Source: Pteria penguin (taxonomy: Eukaryota > Mollusca > Bivalvia > Pterioida > Pteriidae). Taken from it: a stretch of DNA of 64,000 nucleotides. Position 1 is the first letter of the stretch. Each line of letters starts with the position of its first letter. The translations under genes were made by a program, and so were the position numbers. Below the pieces are notes generated by a model. That model saw only the letters and a list, made by a program, of their open reading frames with translations. It ran no database searches and was not told the origin of the DNA. Positions 45,481 to 57,075 of this stretch are shown here, one piece after another. The stretch lies in assembly GCA_035048485.1 (NCBI GenBank), contig CM068585.1, positions 14,489,501-14,553,500 of the forward strand, in the 5' to 3' direction.

Positions 45481-45715
45481 TAGGCGGATCTAGAAATTTT
45501 TGAAAGGGGGAGGGTGTACAGCCTCCCATGACAAATGTTTTGCACTATCGGACTGGAAAGGGAGCGGGTTTGCAGCCAAGCCTCCCATGACAAATGTTTT
45601 GCACTATCGGACTGGAAAGGGAGCGGGTTTGCAGCCCTAAAATGGTCGAAAATGACCTTTTTGGGGTAAAAATTCCCGAAGAAAAAAAAGGGGGTGCAAT
45701 GCTGTCAACTGCATT
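45481..45715. mobile_element. Truncated GGATC-type MITE with a ~56-bp duplication
   Basis: Begins taggcggatctagaaatttt with a G-rich arm, as in the CACTGGCGGATCC/CATGCGCGGATCC class, but the other terminus is missing. Inside, a segment from cctcccatgacaaatg to gcgggtttgcagcc is duplicated in tandem (about 45522-45637). Confidence 0.55.
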
Positions 45716-46729
45716 AGATGCCAGATAATCGAAACATTTTGTGATGATATTCATGTTTTTCTATACCGTGTTATTCTGGTTGAACCTGTGGAAAATTTTG
45801 TCATTCGGCTCACTCTGATTTTACACAGTAGTTTTGATTAAGAAATGTCGTTGCCTTCCGTATCGCACAAAGAAACTCATATACATTATAACCAGGTACG
45901 GGAAGGACATTTATTTGTAAACGGGAATTTCAACTCTTCATAGATTATCGGTCGACGTAAAGAACATTTAGTTTAAGGACAATGGTGGGAGTCAATTTGA
46001 AGAGTTCCACCCCGTCCGTGTACGATAACCGACAGAAGTTCCGTTTTGACTCCGTACTTTTCTTTGCCAGCGGCAAAAGGCATAATAACACTTGGGTCAA
46101 TCTCATTATTAGTCACACTTCAATGCTCATATAAATCAGGATTCATAACCTGAGTAGTCATTATAATTCTCCAAGGAAAGGAAATGAATCAATTGAAACC
46201 CCTGTTCAAACGGAATCTGAAAAAGAAAGTGAGGCAAATATTTCCAATCATTTTCTTGGAATTGCCTAATAAGTATTTTATATTCTTCATGCATACTCTT
46301 TTATGCGTTTTTGCAAAGACTGCAATGCATATTGTAGGTACTGAGCGTTGTACTGGCAAGACTATATCATCAAGAGAGATAACTCTTATTCATGGTTTAC
46401 AGAATAAATGCAAGTGTCAGTTTCCCAGTGCCAATTTCATAAAAGGTACAAGGGAAAGGTCCCAAGTTCCTGTCTTTATTTAGAAATATGTATTTCAGAG
46501 ATCTTGTATTTGAATTCTGAACAGAAAATATCTGCTAGAATTTTTTTTTTACTGTGAATTGTGTATTTCTGCCTATATGAGGCAATGAAGAAATTACATG
46601 TTCTGTCAAATCAGGAAGTTGGAAAATCTCAAAATGTTTATTGGTAGCCATATCAAAGGTTACAATGAAACTCAATAATGCTCAAGTTTAATACAGCACC
46701 TCAAAATTGATAGAAAGATATCTGAAAAT
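45716..46729. other. No recognisable gene
   Basis: The frame at 46184-46483 (MNQLKPLFKRNLKKKVRQIF onward) is 99 codons but shows no motif, and composition does not differ from surrounding sequence. Left unassigned. Confidence 0.35.
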
Positions 46730-48248
46730 TTAATAACCGGGATCTGTCCTTAAACAATATTTATTTCTTATAAAGCAAGAAGTAATACTACATAAGTGAA
46801 TATATAGGGATTTGGAAAAAAGTGAAACACTTATAAATCCATCTCCCTGTGGCTGATAACTGACAAACTTAGGAGGACAATCTAATAAGGATTTCAGTAT
46901 AATAAAGATCATAAACAATGACAATACAAACATACATTTGTAATACAAACAATATAAGTAGAAACCAAAACTTCAAAATATAATTTCATAAAAATAAAGA
47001 AGGAAAATGGTAGCGAAGGAGAGAAAAGAAAAGAAATGAAAAAAGGAAGAAAGGTTCCAGAGGTCATAAGTGGGTTATATATAATCATAAATTTAAGTGA
47101 ATCTTTTAGTGTCAAGTATATAGTTTTGTACTACTATGAAAACTGCAGCATTGTTGTCATATGTATCAGTAGTATCTCCAAATAGAAGTTTATTTGTATA
47201 AAGTGTAATATTTAAAGAATTTAAATGGACTATGCGTTGATTAGAAAATTGTTTACAATGAAGCAGATAGTGCTCCGAAGGTCTGTTAAATATTGAGGTG
47301 ATAATCCTTTGGTTATCTTAAAAAATTGAACAAGTTTATGAAACTTTCGTCTGTCTTCAAGTTTGAGTAAGCCGCATTCTTGGTAAAGGACGCGCCGCCT
47401 CAATATTCATCTTTTCAATTTTATCTTTATAGTATTTATGACAATTATCCCATACTACATACTACATACCGCATATTCGATGATTGGACGTATAAACGAA
47501 AAGTACATACATTGTAAACTGCGTCTATCAAGACTAAACTTAAGTTTACGTAAAATATTTTATTTGCTACATGCTTTTGAAGTGATTAAATCAACGTGGT
47601 CATTCCAATGGCATTTATTATTTAAAACCAAACCAAGGTGCTTATGAAAATTGACCTCTTGTATGTGAACATTGTTTAGATATAAAGGGGGTGGTTATTC
47701 ATTATTTGTTTACGTGATATTAATAAGCTTTCAGTTGTTTTTGTTTTTGTTTGTTTGTTTTTTGGTTTTTTTTGGGGGGGGGGGGGGTTAAAATTAACCA
47801 ACCATTGTTGGGACCAAGAGTGAACTTTTTCAAGGTTTGAGTTAAAAAAAAAATGGGCAGATACATTAGGATCATCCACTGTAATATAAATTGTTGTGTC
47901 GTTTGCAAATAATTTAATATCGTTTATAAATATTAGGAAAAAAAGTAGTCCAAGGATTGATCTTTATGGCACACCAGCATTAATACTATTAACAGAGGAT
48001 TCTTTGCCATCAATAATTACTTTTTGATTTCTAAATGAAAGATAGCTTGATATCCAGTTGATTAAATTACCCGCAATTCCAAAATTGGATAGTTTTTTTA
48101 GAAGACCCCGATGCCAAACGCGATCGAAAGCTTTACTTATATCAAAAAAGACAACGCGTATTTCTTTTCCATTATCTAAATCTTCAGAAAAGCTATTTGT
48201 CAAATACAACAATTGATGGACAGTGGAATCACCAGGGGTAAAACCAGA
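46730..48248 (-). pseudogene. LINE-2A element: polymerase palm, thumb and 3' end
   Basis: Minus strand continuation of the LINE after a SINE. VFFDISKAFDRVWHRGLLKK (palm motif A) and SINAGVP (motif B) are intact. The catalytic box reads LFANDTTIYI where YADD or FADD is expected, and a short deletion follows INDI. Downstream, a G/C-run expansion near 47770, then HLGLVLNNKCHWNDHVDLIT and RRSLQCMYFSFIRPIIEYA from the thumb with one stop. Further coding is eroded. The 3' boundary is uncertain. Confidence 0.7.
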
Positions 48249-48261
48249 CTGATGGGGCGTG

Positions 48262-48435
48262 GTTGGTTGGTTGGTTGATTGGTGTTTTACGTCGCTTTCA
48301 ACAATATTTCAGTTATATCGCGACATGGAAGCAGGAGGTTACCAACCTCTTATACATAGTGGCGCAACCCGGGAATCGAACCCGGATCGTCGGCGCCGTA
48401 AGCCAAGCGCTTAACCACTACACCACGCCTGCCCC
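48262..48435 (-). mobile_element. Second SINE type inserted into the LINE
   Basis: On the minus strand: a tRNA-like head (gtggtgtagtggttaagcgc, box B gggttcgattccc), a short body and a tail of AACC/AATC repeats. The body, tggtaacctcctgcttccat, differs from the SINE at 24209. The LINE word CTGATGGGGCGTG is duplicated at 48249-48261 and 48436-48448, cutting the reverse-transcriptase frame between the HQSGF-type block and the palm. Confidence 0.9.
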
Positions 48436-48448
48436 CTGATGGGGCGTG

Positions 48449-49894
48449 AGTAGTTTATTGGAAACAATGTAATTATGTTTACTTATAATGCTAAGTATGG
48501 ATATTGGTCGATAATTTTCAATCTTTTGAGGGTCATGCTTTTTAAAAACAGGAACTACTAATGCTGTCTTCCATGAGATAGGAAAAATGTTTAAGCGTAG
48601 AGACATATTAAATAATTCTTTCAGGGGGTAAATTAGTTCATTATTAGCTTCTTTCAGGAACCTAGGGCTTATCAAGTCTTGACCACAAGCTTTGTTAATA
48701 TTTAAACATCTAATGGCATCATTTACATCCTGTGAAGAGATTTCAATATCACTTAAGCTATGTACTAAAGGTGGGTGATCAGGAAATACAGAGGTTGGTT
48801 CTGAAATACGAGACTGAGATGAGAAGAAGTTATTCAAAAGATCAGCTTTTTGCACATCATCAGTAATCTGAACATCTTCATCAGATCGGACACAGTTTAT
48901 GCCATTTGATTTATTTGATATGCAACCTACTTGTTTGACCAACTTCCACCAAACTTTGCTAGCAAATTTATTACTTATTATTTTTGACAAATATTTTCAG
49001 GAAATTCACGTTTAGCATTTCGCAAGAGATTTACAACTTCATTCCTGATCTTTTAATACTTGGTACAATGATAAGGGTTATTACTTGTTTTGGCCTTTTT
49101 TTTCACAGTCGGTTTCGTTTTCTCATTAATTTTCGAATATAGTTTGATAGCCAAGGGATGTCATTTTGTCGCACAGTAATTATTTTATTTGGAATTGTTT
49201 GGTTAGCAGTATCTATTATTTTGTTAGTTACCTTCAAAACATTTTCATCTAGTGACACATTATTGGAAATAATTACCTTCCAATCCACTTCAGACAATAT
49301 TTTTCTATATTCATCATATTTGCCTCTTTCATAAAGCCATATCTTCCTCTTAAAACAAGATGTTTGACGTTTTTGTTCTTTAACCAGACAAACTATAGGG
49401 CAGTGGTAACGTATGTTTATATCAAAAGGTTCAACCGAGTCACAATAGACAACATTATTGGGAGTATTAGTAATCATAAGATCTATAAGTGTAGAAGGTG
49501 TCTCAGTAAATGAAGTAGGTTTATTAACAAGTTGAGTAAATCCAAATTTGTTCAAGATTTGTTTAATTTTTGTGTCAGTTGGACGTAATTGGTTTTCATT
49601 AAAATCTCCTGTTATGAAAATGTTTTCAATGTGTGTATCGTTGGCAAGTTCGAGCGATTGTTCGAGTTGATCCCATAAAATATATGAACTGTTTGGAGGT
49701 CTATAAAAGGTACCAATAAAATATTTCTTATTATTGACAATTGCCTCTATCCAAACCCATTCAACACCTATTGCTTCTCGGTCATACCGACGCTTGCACC
49801 ACAGGGTATTTTTAGAATACACAACGACACCCCGCCTGGCCTATCAGCTCTGTCACACCTGAATGGGTCATTAAACCCGTCTAGCAAAATATCG
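48449..49894 (-). pseudogene. LINE-2A element: endonuclease and N-terminal reverse transcriptase
   Basis: Minus strand. The endonuclease resumes with SDILLDGFNDPFRCDRADRP after the transposon insertion, shifts frame once near 49815, then reads VEWVWIEAIVNNKKYFIGTF, ITGDFNENQL and STLIDLMITN. It is followed by the linker and then reverse transcriptase from 48990: LNINKACGQDLISP, SWKTALVVPVFKKHD and NYRPISILSIISK. The expected SDH of the endonuclease is replaced by RYHCPIV, which occurs in some families. Interrupted rather than eroded: most of the damage is insertional. Confidence 0.8.
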
Positions 49895-49900
49895 GAATTA

Positions 49901-50852
49901 TATGGTGTACTGTTAGGGCCATCGTACCATCGCCATCGTATCATCGCCATCGTAACATCGCGTCATCGCCATCGTAACATCGCGTCATCGCCATCGTAAC
50001 ATCGCGTCATCGCCATCGTAACATCGCCATCGTATCATCGCCATCGTAACATCGCGTCATCGCCATCGTAACATCGCGTCATCGCCATCGTAACATCGCG
50101 TCATCGCCATCGTAACATTGCCATCGTAACATCGTGTCATCGCCATCGTATCATCGCCATCGTAATATCGTGTCATCGCCATCGTAACATCGTGTCATCG
50201 CCATCGTAACATCGTATTATCGCCATCGTATCATCGCCATCGTAACATCGCGTCATCGCCATCGTATCATCGCCATCGTAACATCGTGTCATCGCCATCG
50301 TAATATCGCATCATCGCCATCGTAACATCTTGTCATCGCCATCGTAACATCGCATAAGTTTACGCATGCGCAGTGATTTACCATGCCGTCTGCTAAAATT
50401 TTGGAAGGATGACAGAAGACGAAGATTGTAAGAATTTATTATACTGCAATAGTACATAATTATTTTCATGTTGGTTTGTTGCTGTAATTTAGTAAGAAAG
50501 AAAAATGCAAGTATATACAGAAGTATTCTTTTCAACATTGCGAAATAGCTTTGCAACTCTTGATTAAATAGCAATTAGCATGAATTTGGAGGAAATTCGG
50601 GGACAGGGAATTAATAATTTTAAAATTGTACAGCATGCCTAGGCTATTTATGACTATGAGCCTATTACATGTACAAACAGCAACTATCAGACTAAACAGC
50701 TGATCGAAAATTTACATGTCGATTTCTTGTTACTCTCTAAAAGTAAAACTTCTGAAATTTAATTACATGTAGGCCTAAATCTATATATATGCTGCGCTTT
50801 AAGGATTCTTTTCATGCCCCTGGTCTACATGTACCAATGGGGGCATATATTA
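49901..50852 (+). repeat. Left terminal inverted repeat
   Basis: Unique part 50340-50852 reads as the exact inverse of 62167-62670 wherever I compared it. The outer part is the satellite (49917-50345). A short frame (87 codons, minus strand, starting MLFNQELQSYF) is present identically in both repeats; with no homology and satellite-encoded C-terminus, I do not count it as a gene. Confidence 0.92.
49917..50345 (+). repeat. 14/22-bp satellite in the left inverted repeat
   Basis: Alternation of atcgccatcgtatc (14) and atcgccatcgtaacatcgcgtc (22), with cg/tg hinge variants. The same modules in inverse orientation make the longer array at 62665-63316. Confidence 0.95.
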
Positions 50853-50953
50853 ATGATATCTAATCTCTTGGATCCCTGGATATCTCTGGGCAAAATTCTG
50901 ATAATTTCTGATATATGTGTATAATAACACTAAAAAGGATATAATTCTTTCAG

Positions 50954-51105
50954 AAATTGTCTGAGGTTTTGTTTGATGCCCATTATGCAGAAGGAGTTGA
51001 ATTTAATCCGTGAAGAGTGGAATAACCACAAACTTCGACACCAAGCCACAGAAGGCTGCCCTACAGGAAGGCCAAATATCATGTACAATTATCCAGAATT
51101 GTATG
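50954..51105 (+). CDS. Integrase-type transposase, penultimate exon
   Basis: Acceptor ttctttcag, donor TATG/GTAAGC. Encodes LRFCLMPIMQKELNLIREEW, NNHKLRHQATEGCPTGRPN and IMYNYPELY. The W-N-x-H-x-[IL]-R ... P-x-G-x-P-x-x-[ML]-Y pattern is, from memory, the segment after the DDE catalytic core in a widespread animal transposase/integrase family. No catalytic D,D,E domain lies between this exon and the inverted repeat 100 bases upstream, so the gene is 5'-truncated here. Confidence 0.5.
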
Positions 51106-51142
51106 GTAAGCACTATTGGGAGGTTGTTAACTTATGTCTCCC

Positions 51143-51329
51143 CATGTGCGGATACAGAGGGGGCGGGGTCTGGACACCCCCTCCTCTGGAATCCAAAAAT
51201 TTTATAAAAAAGGTAATATTTAGGCATTTTTGGGGTTGGACCCCCCTCGTCTGGGAGAAAAACCTCTTTCTTGGGTGAACCAACAACCCCCCCCCCCCCT
51301 TTTCACAATAATTTCTGGATACGTGCATG
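51143..51329. mobile_element. MITE, CATGCGCGGAT family, copy 2
   Basis: Diverged copy: ends CATGTGCGGATACAG and TCTGGATACGTGCATG, with inner gtaatatttaggcatttttg as in the others. Flanked by CTCCC (51138-51142 and 51330-51334). It lies in the intron between the two transposase exons, so it was acquired by the large transposon. Confidence 0.85.
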
Positions 51330-51344
51330 CTCCCTTTTAACTCA

Positions 51345-52256
51345 CCTGAGCCAAAGGCTAAAGTGAGCTTTTATCATAGCGTGTTGTCCTTCTTCCACAA
51401 CTTTTCACATTTTCATTTTCTCTGAACCGCTCAAAGTATTTTGATGAAAGTTGATATGCTTGAAGTACTTATGGTGTTCTACCAGAATTGTGTAACTCTT
51501 CCAGATTCATAGACAGGTGGCACCACCACAATAGATCATCTTTGAAAATCTGTTCCATGAATTTCAAATCTGATTGCATTTAGACAATCTAAATGGAAAG
51601 GTTATTCAAAACCATGATCGAGGTTTGATATGTTAAATAAATATTTCCGCATTTTGGTCCTAAAAATAGACTTGGTCAATTAAAAAAAAAATCAATACTT
51701 TGTCAATTACTATCCCTATTATAAACATATTGTTTTCTTATTGTTATATATTTAAATCAAGCTCATTAAACAATGATTTCAAATCATATTTTTTCTTCAC
51801 ACAAATTATATTTATTTTTTTGGTAAATTTTGTCATTTTCATGCAAAGAGCAGCCATTTTCACAAATATTTTGTAATCGATTCATTTCATAAAGAGTTTA
51901 ACAATATGCTGTTCAGATATATACCAATGCATCTATTTTTATAACCAAACAGTTTAATTTTTTATTATTATCTTAGATGACAACACAATTCCAAATCACT
52001 GTTTACTTACACTAAAATTCTAAATCAAAGATAATTACAGTAAATTGATATGACATAAGGTTTTAAGTTGCCTAGTGGTATGGCATTCAACTTCAGATCT
52101 AGGGGTCGGTGGTTCGAATCCAGCTCTGGTCATGCCGGTGTCCTTTCTTTCGGATGAGACAGCAAAAACCGAGGTCCTGTGTCGTGGTAGGCATGACACG
52201 TTAGAAAATCAGTATTATCTCAGGTGAGCGATATAGGCTCCTTTGGGCCTCTTGTA
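51345..52256. mobile_element. Dispersed element, CTCACCTGAGC...GGCCTCTTGT type
   Basis: The left end ctcacctgagccaaaggcta then agtgagcttttatca and the right end tctcaggtgagcgatatagg then cctttgggcctcttgt have inverted termini around CTCACCTGAGC. This is an element type I recall as very abundant in bivalves. The interior contains gttgtccttcttccac and A+T-rich filler. A SINE fragment is nested near its right end. Confidence 0.65.
52068..52205 (+). mobile_element. SINE 5' fragment
   Basis: tRNA-like head (agttgcctagtggtatggca, box B ggttcgaatcc) and first body part (catgccggtgtcctttcttt, accgaggtcctgtgtcgtgg), then it stops; the 3' half is missing. Same family as 24209-24487. Confidence 0.8.
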
Positions 52257-52534
52257 ACAATGAGTAATAGTTCTGAAAATTAATTTGATGAAAAAACAAG
52301 AATGATGAAAAAACATGATCACATCCTTATTGCACATTGGTTTTACTTTAGGTTAATATTTGGTTGCTTGTTTTATATGAAATTAGGGGGCCAATTTAAG
52401 CCTCTTTATCTCAAGTTAGAGAGGAAATGTGTTGATTGAAAAAGTTATGAATGTGATAATCTTAAAAATTTTGCATCAGAGGGTACTTTTTAAAGTGAAC
52501 CTATTGCATCACATGAATATTTCCATCCCCACAG

Positions 52535-52734
52535 GTACAATGGATTTCAAATTCCACGCAAGTCAAAGTGACATACATGCTCTGATGAATGTTTGCAAGT
52601 TTCCTACCGAAGATGGTATTTCTGAAGAAAATAGTGCCAGATTTTCATTGTTGTTGGAAGAAAATGGGAGACAAAAACCAAAATCGGTTGAAGAAGCATT
52701 GAATTTACTTTGCTGGATTCTGCCAAATTTGTAG
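52535..52734 (+). CDS. Integrase-type transposase, last exon
   Basis: Acceptor catccccacag; the first G completes the Gly codon left by TATG of the previous exon plus GT. It then encodes TMDFKFHASQSDIHALMNVC, KFPTEDGISEENSARFSLLL and PKSVEEALNLLCWILPNL, stop TAG at 52732-52734. The short helical, acidic tail with an EAL-type block is the usual end of this transposase family as I remember it. The phase match to 50954-51105 supports one gene. Confidence 0.5.
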
Positions 52735-54464
52735 AATATCTATTAATATAACTCTGCATTCATGTCTAGTTTAAAATAAAATAAATCCTACTGATTGTAA
52801 AATAAATACATGTATGTGTTTTGGTCACTATAGCTGTACACTGGAAATTGGTACTACTGAGGCTGTATAAAATAGCTATTCCCTTTTCCACAAGAAATGC
52901 AATTTGATATTGATTTGAACAATCTCAACAAAAAAGACAAGAGATATTGAGGTTTTCTAAGGCCAAGTGGTTAAGGGAAGAGAAGCGAATCTTAACACAC
53001 TGACGTTGGAAAGATGGTGAAACATGAATGCCCCCATCAAGTACTTTCTCAGTATAACACTGTCTTTGTAGAGAAAGTCAAGAGTTAAAGATTTTGATAT
53101 TTATGGAAGTTACTTGCACACATGAAAATTGAGTGCCATATCACTTACCAATCAAAAGCTTTGATGACCCAAATGAAACCAAAGAATTTGTTAGTCACCT
53201 GCAAAGTCTTAGCAAGTGTAACTATATTTAAAAGTGTGACAGACAGACAGACAGTTCACAAAATGATTCCTCTGTGCCACTATGCTTCGCATGTGACACC
53301 AAAAACAGGGTAACAAAATACTATAATAAAATACGAACACTTTATTGCGTTTTGATAACTATTAATCAAGTATAACAAACCACAAGCAAAGAAGGTAACA
53401 AAATCAAGAAAATACCAATAAAACATAGTCAACACAATACTACCAAAATACTGCTGGTGTTTTGAAAATATTTTTTTTGTAAGAGATCACAAATAAAAAC
53501 GCTAAGAAAACGTATAACAAAATACAATCAAAACATGAAAACAAAATGCTTTAAAACCATTTTAAACAAAATATGATCAAAACACAAGAATTGAGTCATT
53601 AACAGCTAAAATTGAAATTATTAGGTTTAATTGCAGTTTGTTTATCGGTAGATAAAATATTTCTTATTCAAAGACATTGTATTTATTATTGATGAATATA
53701 GTCGGAGCCCCATTAAATTGATCAAGGCCAATCATCACATATTGTGGTCGTTACCATTTTAACAGGTAGATAATATTGCAAGAAATTATATTACTGCTTT
53801 GTGAACTTAAAGCATTTCATCTAAAAGTCACACAAAAAGTGGAGAATCATACTATACATTAAAATAATACAGTATTTCTATTGCAAGTGAAGCATGCCTT
53901 CTAAAAAATATGATGAATACGTAAGTAAAACAAGCAATTGAGGAATGATACCACCTACATGTATATCAGAGCAAATAAGCTTGATGTTAGAAGGTTGAGA
54001 CAAAATGTTAAAAAAGAATTAATTATTCTTGTCAGATGGTAGCTAGCTTGCTACATATTGAAGCCTGTGTCCTCAGTTAAAAAATCATCTACAAGCCTTG
54101 GTTACCTAACAAGACTATACAATATTTTGCAAAAATCAACAATACTGCTAATTCTTCATGAAATCTTATGTATTATGACATTTCAAAAATAACAATGTAA
54201 ACTTTCTGCTACCTAGCTCTTAAGCTGATGAGAAAATAATGCATGTGTTCTCCATTTTTTACAACTAAAAGCACAGGGTATTTAAAATAAATCAGCAGAT
54301 ACTATAAACCTTGTACAAGAACTTGAAAATCATGCCTGCTATACCTAAGAATGATTTGTACAACACTTTGTTGACATTTCACTAGTAATTCTGAGAAATG
54401 AAATAGGTGTATGGACACTGGACCATGACAATGCACTCAAAACCAATACTTTGTTTGGGCCTTG
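52735..54464. other. Transposon interior, no gene seen
   Basis: A+T-rich sequence between the transposase end and the nested element. It contains acagacagacagacag near 53240 and many ACAAAA words; frames such as 53122-53313 lack any motif. Confidence 0.4.
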
Positions 54465-56728
54465 CCCGTACGAAGTGACTAGACGTAATCCGGCTGGTTT
54501 TGAGACGTAAACCAGCTGTAAACTAGACGGATGTGGTCATTACGCCTTTCTGACCAGGCGGAATTGAGCAGGACACGTAATTTTGTAAAGATTCCGTGTC
54601 TCACACAGAGACGGAATTTCATGAAACCAGGCGTAATGATATCGACCAAGCGTAATATTAATCTTAGAATTTTCGCTACAGACGGAAATTTGGACTTAGA
54701 AATTTTTGTAGTGGGAAATGCTGTACCGAGGCGGAATAAAAACTTAGAGAAATCAACATCAACAGGCATTATTTTGATACGTGAGAATGAAGTGTTATTT
54801 ATGAAACATATATATATATCAAACGTCTCTATATAAAATTTGAATAAATTGTATAACTCTTTCTTTTTACATATTTTCCCATGATTGTAATGTTTTCGAA
54901 GTTAAAAGACAAAAATATGGTAACAAAATGCAAAGTTGATAACTTCGGCAAAATCGGAAAATGTTAAAAAAAAAAAAGTTATACATGCTGCATTTTCATT
55001 TATTCAATTAATTGAGTAGATTTTAGAGTTTACAACTTAAATCAGCTTCCTCAACTGTCAGGTTATGGTTATGAAATTTAAGGTGAATCATGATTCATAA
55101 ATAACGATCCATTCACGTACCGATTCGTTGCACTTTGATTCTGAGACAGAATGTGTAAGCAGGTGATCGTCATTTTCTTCATTCTCATTATTCACTTCAA
55201 TCATGCTTAGATCAACTAAATCACTTTTGTCATCTACACATTCCAAATCATCGTTAGCAAAGACAAAATCTAAATCTTCTATTTCATTATCCTTTTTCGA
55301 ATCAGAATTATACCTTTTTTCTCAGTTTTGGTGTATTCATCGTGTGTCGTAAACTGACAACTAAATCTCTTCGAAACTTCAGAGAAATATAGATAGGGCA
55401 CAAATAGGTCAGTTCCCGATTTATCGATCTGTTTATTCCTCATTAATTTGTAGTTCTCGTGATCAAGTAATCATGACCCGAAATTTTCTTTAACTTAATA
55501 TTGATATTGTTCAATTAACTCAGTATAAACATACTAAACTTTTTTCGATGAAAAATATCAATACCATTATATTTACATATGCGTAATCAAATCTCCTTGT
55601 TGGCCTCATCATTAGCAGCATGGGGTGTTGAAACATGATATGAAAATCTGGGATTCCCGGCAGAGGTTACGCTTGCATTAGGCGCGCAGTCTTATAACGT
55701 AAGTTCTCCTGTTACTCGTTTGAATTTTTACTTTGTGTTCGTTAAAACTCGGACATTGAGAAGCACCATGTTTGCTTGCAATTTTTCATGGAAGATGCAA
55801 CTTTTAAGTGTTGTTGGACAAAACAACATGGGATTGGTGTTAAACGGCAGCTTCGAAGTAAAGGAAACAGTGACAGTGATATCATGGGGAAAGAACTGAG
55901 ATATATAACGGGGTCATTGTTCGTTCAGGGTAAGTTGTTTTTAGAAATTTATACTTTAGTTTAAAATTTCCATTAAAAACTATGGTAACAATCCAGGTGT
56001 TTTCCGACATTTGACATTTTTGTTCTAGCTAACTTGACAGAAACTTTCTGTACATGTACTTGTGAATTCATTTAACGAGTAAAATAATGTATATCCGAAT
56101 CAGGGACGTATATAACACAATATACGTCCCTGTCCGAATCAATTCCATACTTGTACTAGTACTACTAGTAATGCTGTTAAATTGATTTTGATAAATTCAT
56201 AGACTAAGCCGTTTCTTCGTATAAATTGTAATTATGAAATTAATTTACAAATAGATATTTCATATATTGTATATTTTATTTTATCTAGTCTTGCAATTTG
56301 AATTTTTATCACGTGACAAACGTACACTCGACTTTTACGAGACTTCGCGATAAACATGATGGCTGCGCCCATGGGATTGTAAACATTTCGTTTCCACGGC
56401 GTTCCATTATTTAATCTATCAAGTAAGGAATCGACTTTGATTTATTAATGAATTATATTCAGTTTCAATTACTGATACAGTTTGTGGTTTGATAATATTA
56501 ACGCCATGATGTGCGTTACCTGGCACCAGTGCACCACCTGACTTAGCCAATGGCTGGCTATGGTTACTGCATATACTGTATCATGGCGCACTGGCGGATC
56601 CAGGATTATCCTAAAAGGGGGCCCACACCTGTATTATCCAAACTACAAAGAGCTGGAGTGGGGTATTCCAGTGGTATGGGACTCGCGTAATGATCAGGAG
56701 ATTCATGTTGTATCTGCATTGGTCATGA

Positions 56729-56873
56729 CCAGTGGTGGATCCAGGATTTCCGAAAAAGGGGGGGGGGGGGGCTGCATGGGTATTAGCCAAACTTCATGGC
56801 CATTTTTGGTGCAAAATCTGGATTTTTACCAGTAAATATGTGACCAGAAGGGGGGGGCTCTAAATCCGCCACT
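56729..56873. mobile_element. Small CCAGTGGTGGATCC MITE
   Basis: Ends ccagtggtggatccaggatt and taaatccgccactgatg are inverted repeats around G-rich and C-poor arms. A further partial copy of the same left end (cactggcggatccaggatta) lies 140 bases upstream at 56589. Typical of short hAT-like MITEs with CAGTGGCGGA ends. Confidence 0.65.
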
Positions 56874-56877
56874 GATG

Positions 56878-57075
56878 ACAGTATCAGACGGTAAAAACCG
56901 AGGCCCTGTGTCATGGTCGGTATGGTACATAAAAGATCCCTTACTGCTTCGGGGGTGGGTCCTTTGTAAAATTCAATATTTGTATGCAATTCATCAGTCA
57001 GATGCCGTCACCAAATATGCACATTAATTAATCATAAGTGTGAAGTTGAACAATAATCAATCAATCAATCACAGT
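56878..57075 (+). mobile_element. SINE 3' portion
   Basis: Begins in the body (cggtaaaaaccgaggccctg), continues with aaaagatcccttactgcttc and gtcagatgccgtcaccaaat and ends with caatcaatcaatcaatc. Diverged member of the 24209-24487 family lacking its tRNA-like head. Confidence 0.8.

Noticed and set aside
46184..46483. 99-codon plus-strand frame
   Set aside because: No motif, no splice signals, and composition like the surroundings. A chance frame cannot be excluded.
50311..50574. 87-codon frame duplicated exactly at 62442-62705
   Set aside because: The exact duplication follows from its location in the inverted repeats. Its C-terminus is encoded by the satellite, and no motif or splice context supports a protein.
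54479..54836. Coding frames on both strands of about 96-101 codons
   Set aside because: They lie in the motif-rich end of the nested element and reflect its repeated TACGCC/GGCGTA words.
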